Positions 1-8,583 of a stretch of DNA of 64,000 nt are shown here, piece after piece. Source of the DNA: Pseudomonas sp. HOU2 (lineage in GTDB: Bacteria > Pseudomonadota > Gammaproteobacteria > Pseudomonadales > Pseudomonadaceae); contig NZ_CP160398.1 in NCBI RefSeq assembly GCF_040729435.1, forward strand, positions 2,852,001 to 2,916,000. Direction: 5' to 3'. The notes beneath the pieces are model-generated. The model saw only the letters and a program-made list of their open reading frames with translations. It searched no databases and was not told the DNA's origin. A program made the position numbers and the translations under genes. Each line of letters opens with the position of its first letter. Within the stretch, counting starts at the first letter, position 1.

Positions 1-209
1 TCGCCGCGCAAGTCGGCCCGACTTTACGCGAGAAAGGCCTGCTGTTCGTCGGTCTGGACGTGATCGGTGAGCACCTCACCGAAATCAACGTCACCAGCCC
101 GACCTGCATCCGCGAAATCGACAATGCTTTCGGCACCGACATCGGCGGCATGCTGATGGATGCGATCGACAAGAAGCTGCAAGCCGCCGGCAAAAAGCCG
201 CAAGCTTGA
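1..209 (+). CDS. gshB: Glutathione synthetase, C-terminal end (5' partial)
   Basis: The window opens inside this gene; the readable frame begins at base 3 and gives 68 residues to a TGA. The tail reads [20 protein letters not shown], then TCIREID, the C-terminal part of the ATP-grasp fold of prokaryotic glutathione synthetase, which joins gamma-glutamylcysteine and glycine with ATP in the cytoplasm. The next gene being tonB3 and then yqgE matches the Pseudomonas gene order downstream of gshB. Only the tail is visible, so catalytic completeness cannot be judged. Confidence 0.93.
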   Translation, partial: AAQVGPTLREKGLLFVGLDVIGEHLTEINVTSPTCIREIDNAFGTDIGGMLMDAIDKKLQAAGKKPQA

Positions 210-316
210 CGTGTGTCACATGCAGTCTGTCGCTTGAAGCGTGAAGCCCAAGGCGCGAAACCAACATTGCGTTATCATGCGCAGCCTCTGAAAAACGCGA
301 TGTTGGTTTTCTTGTC

Positions 317-1216
317 ATGACCCTCCCGTCCGATCTGCCCGCAGAACTCGCCCATCGTGGCGTGCGCCCGGCCGATCGCCTCGGATTTACCCTGTTTCTC
401 GCGGCGCTGATTCATTTGGCGCTGCTGCTTGGCGTTGGCTTCACCATGGTCGAGCCCAAGCAGATCAGCAAAACTCTGGAAATCACCCTCGCCACGTTCA
501 AGAGTGAGACCAAGCCGAAAAAGGCTGATTTCCTCGCTCAGGAAAACCAGGAAGGCAGCGGCACCCTCGACAAGAAGGCGATCCCCAAGACCACCGAGGT
601 CGCGCCGTTCCAGGACAATCAGGTCAAGAAGGTCACCCCGCCACCGGCCGCCAAACCGGAAGTCCGCGAAGCGGCGCCCAAGGCTGCGGTGACCACCGTG
701 GCGCCGAAACAGCAAAAGGCGCCGACCAAGAAAGAAGAAACCAAGACCGAGACCAAACCTGCGGTCAACGCACCGACGTTCGACAGCTCGCAGCTGTCCA
801 GCGACATCGCCAGCCTCGAAGCGGAACTGGCCAACGAACAACAGCTGTATGCCAAGCGCCCGCGTATCCACCGTTTGAGCGCAGCCTCGACCATGCGCGA
901 CAAGGGCGCCTGGTACAAGGATGACTGGCGCAAGAAAGTCGAGCGCATCGGCAACCTCAATTACCCGGAAGAAGCGCGGCGCAAGCAGATCTACGGCAAC
1001 CTGCGGCTGATGGTCTCGATCAACCGCGATGGCTCGCTGTATGAAGTGCTGGTGCTGGAATCGTCCGGCCAGCCGTTGCTGGATCAGGCGGCGCAGCGCA
1101 TCGTCCGGCTGGCGGCACCGTTTGCACCGTTTACCGGCGATCTGTCGGATATCGACCGACTGGAAATCATCCGCACCTGGAAATTTGCCCGGGGCGACAA
1201 GCTGTCCAGTAACTGA
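317..1216 (+). CDS. tonB3: Energy transducer TonB (TonB3-type)
   Basis: A 299-residue TonB-family protein. A cytoplasmic N-terminus is followed by one membrane segment at about residues 23-44, then a long Lys/Pro/Glu/Ala-rich periplasmic linker (about 60-165). A C-terminal TonB domain (about 215-293) holds YPEEARRKQIYGN and ends in RTWKF. Known role: couples the proton motive force through ExbB/ExbD to outer-membrane receptors; in P. aeruginosa the tonB3 copy at this locus has been tied to twitching motility. No exbB/exbD lie beside it here. ATG start chosen because it puts a short charged tail before the membrane segment. Its position between gshB and yqgE supports the TonB3 identity. Confidence 0.88.
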   Translation: MTLPSDLPAELAHRGVRPADRLGFTLFLAALIHLALLLGVGFTMVEPKQISKTLEITLATFKSETKPKKADFLAQENQEGSGTLDKKAIPKTTEVAPFQDNQVKKVTPPPAAKPEVREAAPKAAVTTVAPKQQKAPTKKEETKTETKPAVNAPTFDSSQLSSDIASLEAELANEQQLYAKRPRIHRLSAASTMRDKGAWYKDDWRKKVERIGNLNYPEEARRKQIYGNLRLMVSINRDGSLYEVLVLESSGQPLLDQAAQRIVRLAAPFAPFTGDLSDIDRLEIIRTWKFARGDKLSSN

Positions 1217-1235
1217 CCAGCGCCAAGCGAGCTTT

Positions 1236-1356
1236 TGTGGCGAGGGAGCTTGCTCCCGCTGGGCTGCGAAGCGGCCCCCTGCTTTTTCCGGACACACCGC
1301 GTTGTCAGGTTTTACGACTGCTGCGCAGCCGAGCGGGAGCAAGCTCCCTCGCCACA
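1236..1356. repeat. REP doublet (family A)
   Basis: Two inverted copies of a REP element: the left starts TGTGGCGAGGGAGCTTGCTC and the right ends GAGCAAGCTCCCTCGCCACA, with a spacer of about 70 bases. The same pair occurs at 8475, 28016, 39436, 49534 and 54808. It fills most of the tonB3-yqgE gap. Confidence 0.9.
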
Positions 1357-1429
1357 GAGGTCCGGTGAAGACCAGTTGCAACGCATCGTCAGCTTGTCAG
1401 TTTGCCCCTACGACGCCACACTATCGCTC

Positions 1430-2002
1430 ATGAAAAACGTCAGCCCCAGCTACCTCAAGCATCATTTCCTGATCGCCATGCCGCACATGGCCGACCCGAA
1501 CTTTGCCCACACCTTGACCTACATCGTCGAGCACACGGCCAATGGCGCCATGGGGCTGGTGGTCAATCGACCGCAAGAGCTGAATCTGGCTGACATCCTC
1601 GAGCAATTGCGCCCGGACATCGATCCGCCAGCGCTGTGCCAGCATGTGCCGATCTTCATTGGCGGCCCGGTGCAGACCGATCGCGGTTTCGTCCTGCACC
1701 CGGCGGGCAAGACCTTTCAGGCCACCGTCGAGCTGGACGGTGATCTGGCGCTGTCCACCTCGCAGGACGTGCTGTTCGCCATCGCCGACGGCGTAGGCCC
1801 GGCGAAAAGCGTGATCGCCCTCGGTTACGCCGGTTGGGAAGCCGGGCAACTGGAGGCCGAGCTGGCCGACAATGCCTGGCTCACCTGCCCGTACGACGCC
1901 GACATCCTGTTCAACACCAGCAGCGAACTGCGTCTGGAAGCGGCGGCCCGGCACCTGGGGATCAACCTCAGCCTGCTGACCAGTCAGGCGGGGCACGCCT
2001 GA
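1430..2002 (+). CDS. yqgE: YqgE/AlgH family protein
   Basis: A 190-residue protein of the UPF0301 (YqgE/AlgH) family, recognised by the N-terminal YLKHHFLIAMPHM, then TYIVEH and GAMGLVVNRP. The frame is open further upstream to 1235, but that extension is the REP element read as protein, so the ATG at 1430 is used. The stop overlaps the ruvX start by one base, so the two are translationally coupled, as in most gammaproteobacteria. Biochemical function is not established; AlgH was named for an effect on alginate in P. aeruginosa. Confidence 0.92.
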   Translation: MKNVSPSYLKHHFLIAMPHMADPNFAHTLTYIVEHTANGAMGLVVNRPQELNLADILEQLRPDIDPPALCQHVPIFIGGPVQTDRGFVLHPAGKTFQATVELDGDLALSTSQDVLFAIADGVGPAKSVIALGYAGWEAGQLEAELADNAWLTCPYDADILFNTSSELRLEAAARHLGINLSLLTSQAGHA

Positions 2003-2439
2003 TGGCCCTGCGCCTGATTCTCGGCTTCGACTACGGCACCAAACAGATCGGCGTTGCGGTCGGCCAGGTGATTACCGGCCAGGCCCGCGAGCTGTGCACC
2101 CTGAAAGCGCAGAACGGCGTACCCGACTGGAATCAGGTTGAAGCGCTGTTCAAGGAATGGAAACCCGACGCCGTGGTGGTCGGCCTGCCGCTGAACATGG
2201 ACGGCACGCCCAGCGAAATGTGCCTGCGCGCCGAAAAATTCGCCCGACGCCTCAATGGCCGCTTCAATGTGCCCTTCTATACCCACGACGAACGCCTGAC
2301 CACTTTTGAAGCCAAGGGTGAACGACTGGTGCGCGGCGGGCAGAAAGGCAGTTACCGCGACAACCCGGTGGACGCCATCGCCGCCGCCCTGCTGTTGCAG
2401 GGCTGGCTCGATGAAAACACTGCATTGTTTGAATCCTGA
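2002..2439 (+). CDS. ruvX: Holliday junction resolvase-like protein RuvX (YqgF)
   Basis: 145 residues, the usual YqgF length. The RNase H-fold motif FDYGTKQIGVAVG (residues 9-21) carries the first acidic residue (D10), and THDERLTT plus the C-terminal DNPVDAIAAALLLQ carry the others. YqgF proteins are nucleases linked to 16S rRNA 5' end processing and were named as putative Holliday junction resolvases. Start overlaps the yqgE stop (TGATG). A terminator-like hairpin follows two bases after the stop. Confidence 0.93.
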   Translation: MALRLILGFDYGTKQIGVAVGQVITGQARELCTLKAQNGVPDWNQVEALFKEWKPDAVVVGLPLNMDGTPSEMCLRAEKFARRLNGRFNVPFYTHDERLTTFEAKGERLVRGGQKGSYRDNPVDAIAAALLLQGWLDENTALFES

Positions 2440-2440
2440 C

Positions 2441-2464
2441 AAGCGCTTCGGCGCTTTTCTTTTG
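2441..2464 (+). terminator. Rho-independent terminator after ruvX
   Basis: Stem AAGCGC/GCGCTT closed by a TTCG tetraloop and followed by TTCTTTT. It sits between ruvX and pyrR, so it could end the yqgE-ruvX transcript or act as a leader hairpin for the pyr genes. Confidence 0.7.
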
Positions 2465-2520
2465 GTTATAAACCCAGCCACGTCCGGCAGGACGCGGCTC
2501 GGAATCACGAAGGAGCAACC

Positions 2521-3027
2521 ATGAGCCTGCCCAATCCCGCCGATCTGATCAGCCAGATGGCGACCCGCCTCAAGGCGCACCTTGCACAGCGTGATATCAG
2601 CGAACCGCGTTACATCGGCATCCGCACTGGCGGCATCTGGGTCGCGCAGGCCTTGCTCAAGGAATTGGCCAGCGACGCGCCATTGGGCACGCTGGATGTT
2701 TCCTTCTACCGCGACGACTTCAGCCAGAACGGCCTGCACCCGCAAGTGCGCCCGTCGGCCCTGCCCTTCGAGATCGAAGGCCAGCACTTGGTGCTGATCG
2801 ATGACGTATTGATGAGCGGCCGGACCATCCGCGCCGCCATGAACGAACTGTTCGACTACGGCCGCCCGGCCAGCGTGACCCTGGTCTGCCTGCTCGACCT
2901 GGACGCCGGCGAGCTGCCGATCCGCCCGAACGTGGTCGGCGCGACCCTGTCGCTGGCCCCCAATGAGCGGGTCAAGCTGTCCGGCCCGGAGCCGCTGACG
3001 CTCGAACTGCAAGACCTGAATTCCTAA
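2521..3027 (+). CDS. pyrR: Bifunctional pyr operon regulator / uracil phosphoribosyltransferase PyrR
   Basis: 168 residues with the type I phosphoribosyltransferase PRPP loop [13 protein letters not shown] at about residues 90-102 and an N-terminal [12 protein letters not shown]. It transfers phosphoribose from PRPP to uracil to form UMP, and homologues regulate pyrimidine genes. The ATG is preceded by GAAGGAGCAACC, a strong ribosome binding site. It is the first gene of a tight pyrR-pyrB-pyrC' set (28 bases to pyrB). I see no PyrR anti-terminator structure of the Bacillus kind upstream of it. Confidence 0.95.
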   Translation: MSLPNPADLISQMATRLKAHLAQRDISEPRYIGIRTGGIWVAQALLKELASDAPLGTLDVSFYRDDFSQNGLHPQVRPSALPFEIEGQHLVLIDDVLMSGRTIRAAMNELFDYGRPASVTLVCLLDLDAGELPIRPNVVGATLSLAPNERVKLSGPEPLTLELQDLNS

Positions 3028-3055
3028 CCCGCCCTTATTGAGAGTCCCCCTCGCG

Positions 3056-4060
3056 ATGACGCCTCTAGATACCAAGCGCCCGCTGCAGCTCAATGATCAG
3101 GGCCAGCTGCGCCACTTCCTCTCGCTCGATGGCCTGCGCCGCGAGTTGCTGACGGAAATCCTCGACACTGCCGACTCGTTCCTCGAAGTCGGTGCCCGGG
3201 CGGTGAAGAAGGTCCCGTTGCTGCGCGGCAAGACCGTGTGCAACGTGTTCTTCGAAAACTCCACCCGCACCCGCACCACCTTCGAACTGGCGGCCCAGCG
3301 GCTGTCGGCGGACGTGATCACCCTGAACGTGTCGACCTCGTCGGCCAGCAAAGGTGAAACCCTGCTCGACACCCTGCGCAACCTCGAAGCGATGGCCGCC
3401 GACATGTTCGTCGTGCGCCACGGTGATTCCGGCGCCGCACACTTCATCGCCGAGCATGTCTGCCCGCAGGTGGCGATCATCAACGGCGGCGACGGCCGTC
3501 ACGCGCACCCGACCCAGGGCATGCTCGACATGCTCACCATCCGTCGGCACAAGGGTGGTTTCGAAAACCTCTCGGTGGCGATCGTCGGCGACATCCTGCA
3601 CTCGCGGGTGGCGCGCTCGAACATGCTCGCGCTGAAGACCCTCGGCTGCCCGGACATCCGCGTGATCGCGCCGAAGACCCTGCTGCCGATCGGCATCGAG
3701 CAGTACGGCGTCAAGGTCTACACCGACATGAACGAAGGCCTGAAGGACGTCGACGTGGTGATCATGCTGCGCCTGCAGCGTGAGCGCATGACCGGCGGCC
3801 TGTTGCCGAGCGAAGGCGAGTTCTATCGCCTGTTCGGCCTGACGACTGCGCGTCTGGCCGGGGCCAAACCCGATTGCATCGTCATGCACCCGGGGCCGAT
3901 CAACCGTGGCGTGGAGATCGAATCGGCAGTGGCCGACGGCCCGCACTCGGTGATCCTCAATCAAGTCACCTACGGCATTGCCATCCGCATGGCCGTGCTG
4001 TCGATGGCCATGAGCGGGCAAACAGCGCAACGTCAATTCGAGCAGGAGAACGCCCAGTGA
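3056..4060 (+). CDS. pyrB: Aspartate carbamoyltransferase catalytic subunit
   Basis: 334 residues. Makes N-carbamoylaspartate from carbamoyl phosphate and aspartate, the first committed step of UMP synthesis. Carbamoyl phosphate motif STRTRTTFE (about 70-78) and HPTQGMLDM (about 150) are intact. A TTG six codons upstream (3038) is in frame, but the ATG at 3056 gives the N-terminus [12 protein letters not shown] typical of Pseudomonas PyrB. The family is longer at the N-terminus than E. coli PyrB and assembles with PyrC'. The stop overlaps the pyrC' GTG start. Confidence 0.96.
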   Translation: MTPLDTKRPLQLNDQGQLRHFLSLDGLRRELLTEILDTADSFLEVGARAVKKVPLLRGKTVCNVFFENSTRTRTTFELAAQRLSADVITLNVSTSSASKGETLLDTLRNLEAMAADMFVVRHGDSGAAHFIAEHVCPQVAIINGGDGRHAHPTQGMLDMLTIRRHKGGFENLSVAIVGDILHSRVARSNMLALKTLGCPDIRVIAPKTLLPIGIEQYGVKVYTDMNEGLKDVDVVIMLRLQRERMTGGLLPSEGEFYRLFGLTTARLAGAKPDCIVMHPGPINRGVEIESAVADGPHSVILNQVTYGIAIRMAVLSMAMSGQTAQRQFEQENAQ

Positions 4061-5328
4061 AGCTCAGCATTCTCGGCGCCCGCGTCATCGATCCAAGCAG
4101 CGGCCTGGATCAAATCACCGACATCCACGTAGAAGCCTGCAAGATCGTCGCCCTCGGCGCCGCGCCGGCCGGTTTCACCGCGGTGGAAACCATCGACGCC
4201 AATGGTCTGGTTGCCGCACCGGGCCTGGTCGACCTGAACGTGGCCCTGCGCGAGCCGGGCTACAGCCGCAAAGGCACGATCGCCAGCGAAACCCGCGCCG
4301 CGGCGGCTGGCGGCGTGACCAGCCTGTGCTGCCCGCCGAAAACCAAACCGGTACTCGACACCTCGGCCGTGGCCGAACTGATCCTCGACCGCGCCCGCGA
4401 AGCCGGCAACACCAAGGTGTTCCCGATCGGCGCGCTGAGCAAAGGGCTGGACGGCGAACAGCTTGCAGAGCTGGTGGCGCTGCGCGACGCCGGGTGCGTG
4501 GCGTTCGGCAATGGTCTGGAGAGTTTCCGCAACACCCGCACCCTGTGCCGGGCATTGGAGTACGCGGCCACCTTCGACCTGACGGTGATCTTCAATTCGC
4601 AGGATCACGATCTGGCCGATGGCGGTCTGGCCCATGAGGGCGCGGTCGCCAGTTTCCTCGGTCTGCCGGGCATCCCGGAAACTGCGGAAACCGTGGCCCT
4701 AGCCCGCGATCTGCTGCTGGTCGAGCAGACCGGCGTGCGCGCGCATTTCAGCCAACTGACCAGCGCACGCGGCGTGGCCCTGATCGCTCAGGCGCAGGCC
4801 CGTGGTTTGAAGGTCACGGCGGATGTCGCCCTGTATCAGTTGATCCTCACCGATGAAGCGCTGATCGACTTCAGCAGCCTGTATCACGTGCAACCGCCGC
4901 TGCGCACGCGCGCCGACCGCGACGGCCTGCGTGAAGCGGTGAAGTCCGGGGTGATTTCGGCGATCTCCAGCCATCACCAGCCGCATGAACGCGACGCCAA
5001 ACTGGCGCCGTTCGGCGCGACCGAGCCGGGCATCAGCAGTGTGGAGTTGCTGTTGCCGCTGGCGATGACGCTGGTTGAAGACGGCTTGCTGGATCTGCCG
5101 ACCCTGCTGGCGCGCCTGAGCGCTGGCCCTGCGGACGCGCTACGTCTGCCGGCGGGCAAACTGGCGGTGGGCGGTGCGGCGGATATCGTGCTGTTCGATC
5201 CGAAGGCATCCACCGTGGCCGGCGAAGGCTGGCTGTCGAAGGGCGAGAACTGCCCGTTCCTCGGTCACACCCTGCCGGGTGTGGTGCGCTATACGCTGGT
5301 GGACGGGCGGATCAGCCACCAGGCCTGA
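4057..5328 (+). CDS. pyrC': Dihydroorotase-like protein PyrC' (inactive, structural partner of PyrB)
   Basis: 423 residues from a GTG whose last two bases overlap the pyrB stop. The fold is that of the amidohydrolase dihydroorotase family (GLVDL then LREPG). The metal-binding HxH that precedes LREPG in active enzymes is replaced: the sequence reads [10 protein letters not shown], with Asn61 and Ala63 where the two histidines should be. In P. putida and P. aeruginosa such a PyrC' has no dihydroorotase activity and is needed to build the PyrB dodecamer; a separate active pyrC is expected elsewhere in the genome. The overlap fits a fixed PyrB:PyrC' ratio. Confidence 0.93.
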   Translation: MKLSILGARVIDPSSGLDQITDIHVEACKIVALGAAPAGFTAVETIDANGLVAAPGLVDLNVALREPGYSRKGTIASETRAAAAGGVTSLCCPPKTKPVLDTSAVAELILDRAREAGNTKVFPIGALSKGLDGEQLAELVALRDAGCVAFGNGLESFRNTRTLCRALEYAATFDLTVIFNSQDHDLADGGLAHEGAVASFLGLPGIPETAETVALARDLLLVEQTGVRAHFSQLTSARGVALIAQAQARGLKVTADVALYQLILTDEALIDFSSLYHVQPPLRTRADRDGLREAVKSGVISAISSHHQPHERDAKLAPFGATEPGISSVELLLPLAMTLVEDGLLDLPTLLARLSAGPADALRLPAGKLAVGGAADIVLFDPKASTVAGEGWLSKGENCPFLGHTLPGVVRYTLVDGRISHQA

Positions 5329-5332
5329 AGAC

Positions 5333-5367
5333 AAGAGATAGCAGGCTGCAACGGCCTGCTATCTCTT
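5333..5367 (+). terminator. Strong terminator hairpin after pyrC'
   Basis: Perfect 14-base inverted repeat AAGAGATAGCAGGC / GCCTGCTATCTCTT around a 7-base loop, starting five bases after the pyrC' stop. There is no long T run, but the stem is very stable and it separates the core pyr genes from the low-GC insert that follows. Confidence 0.7.
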
Positions 5368-5650
5368 GAGTGTCATTTGATTTGCGACAAACATTCTTAC
5401 TAATAAGCTTCACTCAAAATCATTGTTCGCAACAGACATCTCCTTCCCACCATTCCCGCCGATAGATCTACACCAAGTGGCGTAGGAAAGCGGCCACCCG
5501 CCGTAAAGAAATATCCGACGCTTTACCCGCCTGTAAAAACAGCTTCCACACAATCAGAAACAGCCTACAAAGTTACTTTAGGCGACATATACGCACAGCC
5601 ATTAATATCAAACCGTCAGAAGGACAACCAATACCCACAAGGATGAACCT
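5368..5650 (+). promoter_or_regulatory. AT-rich upstream region of the bacteriocin gene
   Basis: No gene is seen in this gap. It is clearly richer in A/T than the flanking core genes. A weak sigma70-like match is TTGATT (5377-5382), an 18-base spacer and TAATAA (5401-5406). A dyad GTAAAG (5503-5508) / CTTTAC (5521-5526) with a 12-base spacer is present. No 16-base LexA box (CTGT-N8-ACAG) was found; CTGTAAAAACAG at about 5531 has only four bases between its arms. An AAGGA ribosome site at 5639-5643 precedes the ATG. Confidence 0.35.
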
Positions 5651-6637
5651 ATGAAAAATGGACTTACGCTTCCCCCTATTGTCACCAAGGGTACAACAGG
5701 AAACTCTGGCGGCTTTACAGTCGACACCGGATTCAGCTGGGGGACCTACGCAGGAGCAGATTGGCAAGGCGCCGGAGAAGCCATCATTACAAATAACGGC
5801 CAAACCTACTCACTACCAATGAGCACTGGCCCCGTAATAACCTCAGCAGAAATGGATATGTTTCATGCCTGGCTTGAAATGAAATCCGGAATCAAAGCCT
5901 TCACCTATGAACTGCAAATGGTCAGCAAGGCAATTAATAACGATACCTTGGGTGGAATTCGAGAACTTTGGAGAATCACAGAAAGCGACAACTACTTACT
6001 AAACAGCTTCACCATTATCAGCCATGGTTACTTCAAGAACAAAGTCATCAACTTCAGCCTGGCTGATTCATTCGCGGCACAGCAAAAACTAAGCCCCATA
6101 GAAGCGTTGATCAAAGTCTCAGCCACTGCCCCGTACAACCTGAATTACGAAACACTCACAACAGAGCTCTCAGGAGGCACCTTTAGCCCGATCAAAGCTT
6201 TCGCTCATTATCTTTGGGGTAATGGTGAAAGGATGAGGGTTAACATCAATAATATCGGTCTGAATGTCAGGGCCAATGAACTGCCATTATTGGCAAGCTC
6301 TATCGCAAGCACTCGACAGGCCGGCACCTATTACTTATCCGACCCAAAGATTCCTTACGCCACTATCAATGACAGCAGCGTCACGGGAGCTTATCTAGGA
6401 AGAATAACGTTAAAAATGGAAGGAAATTTTACCCGGGACAATACTGGATCCTGGGTTTTCGATGGTGTCATCAGAGCCTACACGGATACTTACGACTTCG
6501 ACGCAAGCAACAGATCAACCGCCCTTGAGTTATTAACGACAGCAGGCAGGGTATTTTCCGGAACGCATTATGAAATCGAAATTTTCGGTAACCATAAAAT
6601 AAGGCTAAGTGGAACTGGGTTTAATCCCACCCCATAA
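5651..6637 (+). CDS. Colicin M-type (lipid II-degrading) bacteriocin
   Basis: 328 residues. The C-terminal part (about 179-320) matches the colicin M catalytic domain closely: AHYLWGNG (185-192), VNINNIGL, TGAYLGRITLKMEG, GSWVFDGVIRAY, then DTYDFDASNR and GRVFSG. Colicin M enzymes cut undecaprenyl-pyrophosphate-linked peptidoglycan precursors in the target periplasm. Their signature is D-x-Y-D, then a short loop and H-R. Here D279, Y281, D282 and R288 are present, but the loop is one residue shorter and Asn287 stands before Arg, so the family histidine is missing. The N-terminal 170 residues are unlike colicin M and probably carry receptor binding; LTLPPIVTK near the N-terminus could be a TonB box (inference). 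No signal peptide is evident, as is usual for these toxins. Low GC suggests transfer. No lysis gene is nearby. Confidence 0.87.
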   Translation: MKNGLTLPPIVTKGTTGNSGGFTVDTGFSWGTYAGADWQGAGEAIITNNGQTYSLPMSTGPVITSAEMDMFHAWLEMKSGIKAFTYELQMVSKAINNDTLGGIRELWRITESDNYLLNSFTIISHGYFKNKVINFSLADSFAAQQKLSPIEALIKVSATAPYNLNYETLTTELSGGTFSPIKAFAHYLWGNGERMRVNINNIGLNVRANELPLLASSIASTRQAGTYYLSDPKIPYATINDSSVTGAYLGRITLKMEGNFTRDNTGSWVFDGVIRAYTDTYDFDASNRSTALELLTTAGRVFSGTHYEIEIFGNHKIRLSGTGFNPTP

Positions 6638-6677
6638 ACACAAATATTGTTACAGACACCTGCACAACGGAGAGCGA

Positions 6678-7082
6678 ATGAGCAGAACTTACAAGCTACC
6701 AAGCTACATATACCTGATCGCTCTCGCACTGACATCTGGCGCAGGAGCACTCATACTATTAAAGAATCTCGAAACAGGAATTTATAGTGTAAATCAGGAC
6801 TCGATCGGCCTGCCCATTGGTGTAACGCTGATTATTTTTCTTACGCTGACGCTAACACACCTACTGCAGATTCTCTTATTACGCCGAGCACACACTAAAT
6901 CGTTCGCAGGTCTGTTATTGAAAATATCAGCCTACTTGATTGCAACAATATCGCTGATGATTCTGGTTGACCGGATTGTGTACTGGTCCATGCCCCATCA
7001 CGCCATCATTGCAATACTTTATGGTGTCACTGCCCTTACGTTTGTCGTTTTTCAAATGCAAACCTTCGCGCATCTGAAATAA
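6678..7082 (+). CDS. Small four-helix inner-membrane protein, probable colicin M-type immunity protein
   Basis: 134 residues with four hydrophobic segments at about 10-29, 42-66, 75-97 and 105-125, a short positively charged N-terminus (MSRTYKLPSY), and no enzyme motif. ATG chosen because GGAGAG lies just upstream; an in-frame start at 6609 would overlap the bacteriocin end. It follows the bacteriocin by 40 bases on the same strand and shares its low GC. Pseudomonad colicin M-type toxins are known to be paired with small polytopic membrane immunity proteins (PmiA type), while E. coli uses the periplasmic Cmi protein. Assignment rests on position, size and topology, not on a conserved motif. 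Confidence 0.68.
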   Translation: MSRTYKLPSYIYLIALALTSGAGALILLKNLETGIYSVNQDSIGLPIGVTLIIFLTLTLTHLLQILLLRRAHTKSFAGLLLKISAYLIATISLMILVDRIVYWSMPHHAIIAILYGVTALTFVVFQMQTFAHLK

Positions 7083-7104
7083 CACAGATCCACCACCGGA
7101 ATTC

Positions 7105-7147
7105 GAGGGGCCTGCCAGCGCGCGAACTGCGCCCGCGGCCTGCCCCT
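7105..7147. terminator. Bidirectional terminator between convergent genes
   Basis: GC-rich imperfect hairpin with outer arms GAGGGGC / GCCCCTC and GC-rich inner pairing, followed on the plus strand by CTTTC. It lies between the immunity gene (plus) and the TM2 gene (minus), so it probably serves both. Confidence 0.55.
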
Positions 7148-7155
7148 CCTTTCAC

Positions 7156-7587
7156 TTACTGGAAAGCGCCGCGATTCTGCGCATTGCGCACCGAAACCTG
7201 ATCATTCAGGGTCCAGAAGTCATACAGCACCCCGATAAAGAACAACCCGCCGGTCAGCAGATACAGCAACCCGCTGATCCACTTGCCCTGGTACATCCGG
7301 TGCACGCCGAATACGCCCAGGAACGTCAGCAGTATCCACGCCACGTTGTATTCGATCGGCCCTGCGGCAAAGCGCAGGTCCGCCTCGCGATCCATTGCCG
7401 GGATCAGGAACACGTCGATCAGCCAGCCAATGCCCAGCAGACCGAAGGTGAAAAACCAGATCGTGCCGGTCACCGGTTTGCCGTAATAGAAGCGGTGAGC
7501 GCCGGTAAAACCAAAAATCCACAGCAGATAACCGATGATTTTGCTGTGTGTATCCTGCGGTGCAGCGACCTGCTGATAGCGGTTCAT
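7156..7587 (-). CDS. TM2 domain-containing membrane protein
   Basis: 143 residues with two copies of the TM2 pattern: a Gly/aromatic-rich hairpin GAHRFYYGKPVTG near residue 30 and GVHRMYQGKWISG near residue 93, each flanked by membrane helices (four in all). TM2 proteins are widespread and of unknown biochemical role. Convergent with the immunity gene and divergent from the NlpC/P60 gene. GC content is back to the genome norm, so it is probably outside the low-GC insert. Confidence 0.8.
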   Translation of the reverse strand: MNRYQQVAAPQDTHSKIIGYLLWIFGFTGAHRFYYGKPVTGTIWFFTFGLLGIGWLIDVFLIPAMDREADLRFAAGPIEYNVAWILLTFLGVFGVHRMYQGKWISGLLYLLTGGLFFIGVLYDFWTLNDQVSVRNAQNRGAFQ

Positions 7588-7835
7588 GAAGACCTCGATT
7601 CACACGATAGATAAATTTTCTTTAATTCTTTGTGACTTTTTTACATGTAGCCGACGTACGGCAAATGTTACCGTGTCGTCCGTCAAAGCCTTGTAGCACC
7701 GGACTTCTGTCCGACAATTGCGTCCATTTGCCTCTTGTTTGGTTCCGTTGCCCTCCGATGGAATCGACCAACGGCCTCGGAAGGGACAAAAAAGCTGTTA
7801 TAAAGTTGCGCGCTAACACATAAGAGCCACGCCTA

Positions 7836-8462
7836 ATGCGACCATTTTTCAAGACATGGCTAACCATCTGCCTATTAATGCCACTGGCCGCCCACGCCAC
7901 CAATCGTGAGCAACGTCTTCCCAACGTTAACGGTTTCACCCCTAAATCCCATGCTTCGGCTCCTTCGAGCAAGAGCAGCAAACAAACGAAACACACCACG
8001 CTCGCCAGCAAGAGTCACGGCAAGCTGGTGCCACCGATGGCCAACAAGGAAAGCAGCAACGTCCTGAGCCGTGCGGTGAACGTCCTCGGTACTCCCTATC
8101 GTTGGGGCGGCAGCAGCCCAAGTAAAGGCTTCGACTGCAGCGGTCTGGTGAAATATGCGTTCAACGACGCCACATTCGACCTGCCACGCACCTCCAACGC
8201 GATGGCCAGCGGACATGGCGAGAAAGTCGAACGCAAGGACCTGAAGCCGGGCGATCTGATTTTCTTCAACATCAAGAGCCGTCGGGTCAACCACGTTGCC
8301 ATCTATCTGGGCAACGACCGCTTCATCCACGCCCCGCGCCGTGGCAAAGCGGTGAGCATCGATACGCTGAACAAGCCGTACTGGGAACAGCATTACGTGG
8401 TTGCCAAGCGTGTGCTGCCGAAAGAACCGGCTGGCAAGCAGATGCGTGTAGTTCAACGCTGA
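7836..8462 (+). CDS. C40-family (NlpC/P60) peptidoglycan endopeptidase
   Basis: 208 residues. Signal peptide at 1-21 (cleavage after AHA), a Ser/Lys-rich linker to about 75, then an NlpC/P60 domain with catalytic Cys101 in DCSGLV, His153 in VNHVAIY and the third polar residue His165 in FIHAPR. Such enzymes cut peptide stems of peptidoglycan in the periplasm. Catalytic residues are intact. The preceding 248 bases to the divergent TM2 gene hold the promoters of both; no operator stands out. Confidence 0.88.
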   Translation: MRPFFKTWLTICLLMPLAAHATNREQRLPNVNGFTPKSHASAPSSKSSKQTKHTTLASKSHGKLVPPMANKESSNVLSRAVNVLGTPYRWGGSSPSKGFDCSGLVKYAFNDATFDLPRTSNAMASGHGEKVERKDLKPGDLIFFNIKSRRVNHVAIYLGNDRFIHAPRRGKAVSIDTLNKPYWEQHYVVAKRVLPKEPAGKQMRVVQR

Positions 8463-8474
8463 AACACGATCAAC

Positions 8475-8568
8475 TGTGGCGAGGGAGCTTGCTCCCGCTG
8501 GGCTGCGCAGCAGCCCCAAAATCTTGTGAGCGCTACGCGCTCAAGCGGGAGCAAGCTCCCTCGCCACA
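8475..8568. repeat. REP doublet (family A)
   Basis: Inverted pair of the same REP element as at 1236: TGTGGCGAGGGAGC on the left and GCTCCCTCGCCACA on the right. It lies between the converging ends of the NlpC/P60 gene and pilT. Confidence 0.9.
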
Positions 8569-8583
8569 GGTGCATTCCAGCCT

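Noticed and set aside
5528..5545. Possible LexA box upstream of the bacteriocin gene (CTGTAAAAACAG)
   Set aside because: The arms are only four bases apart; LexA sites have eight bases between CTGT and ACAG.
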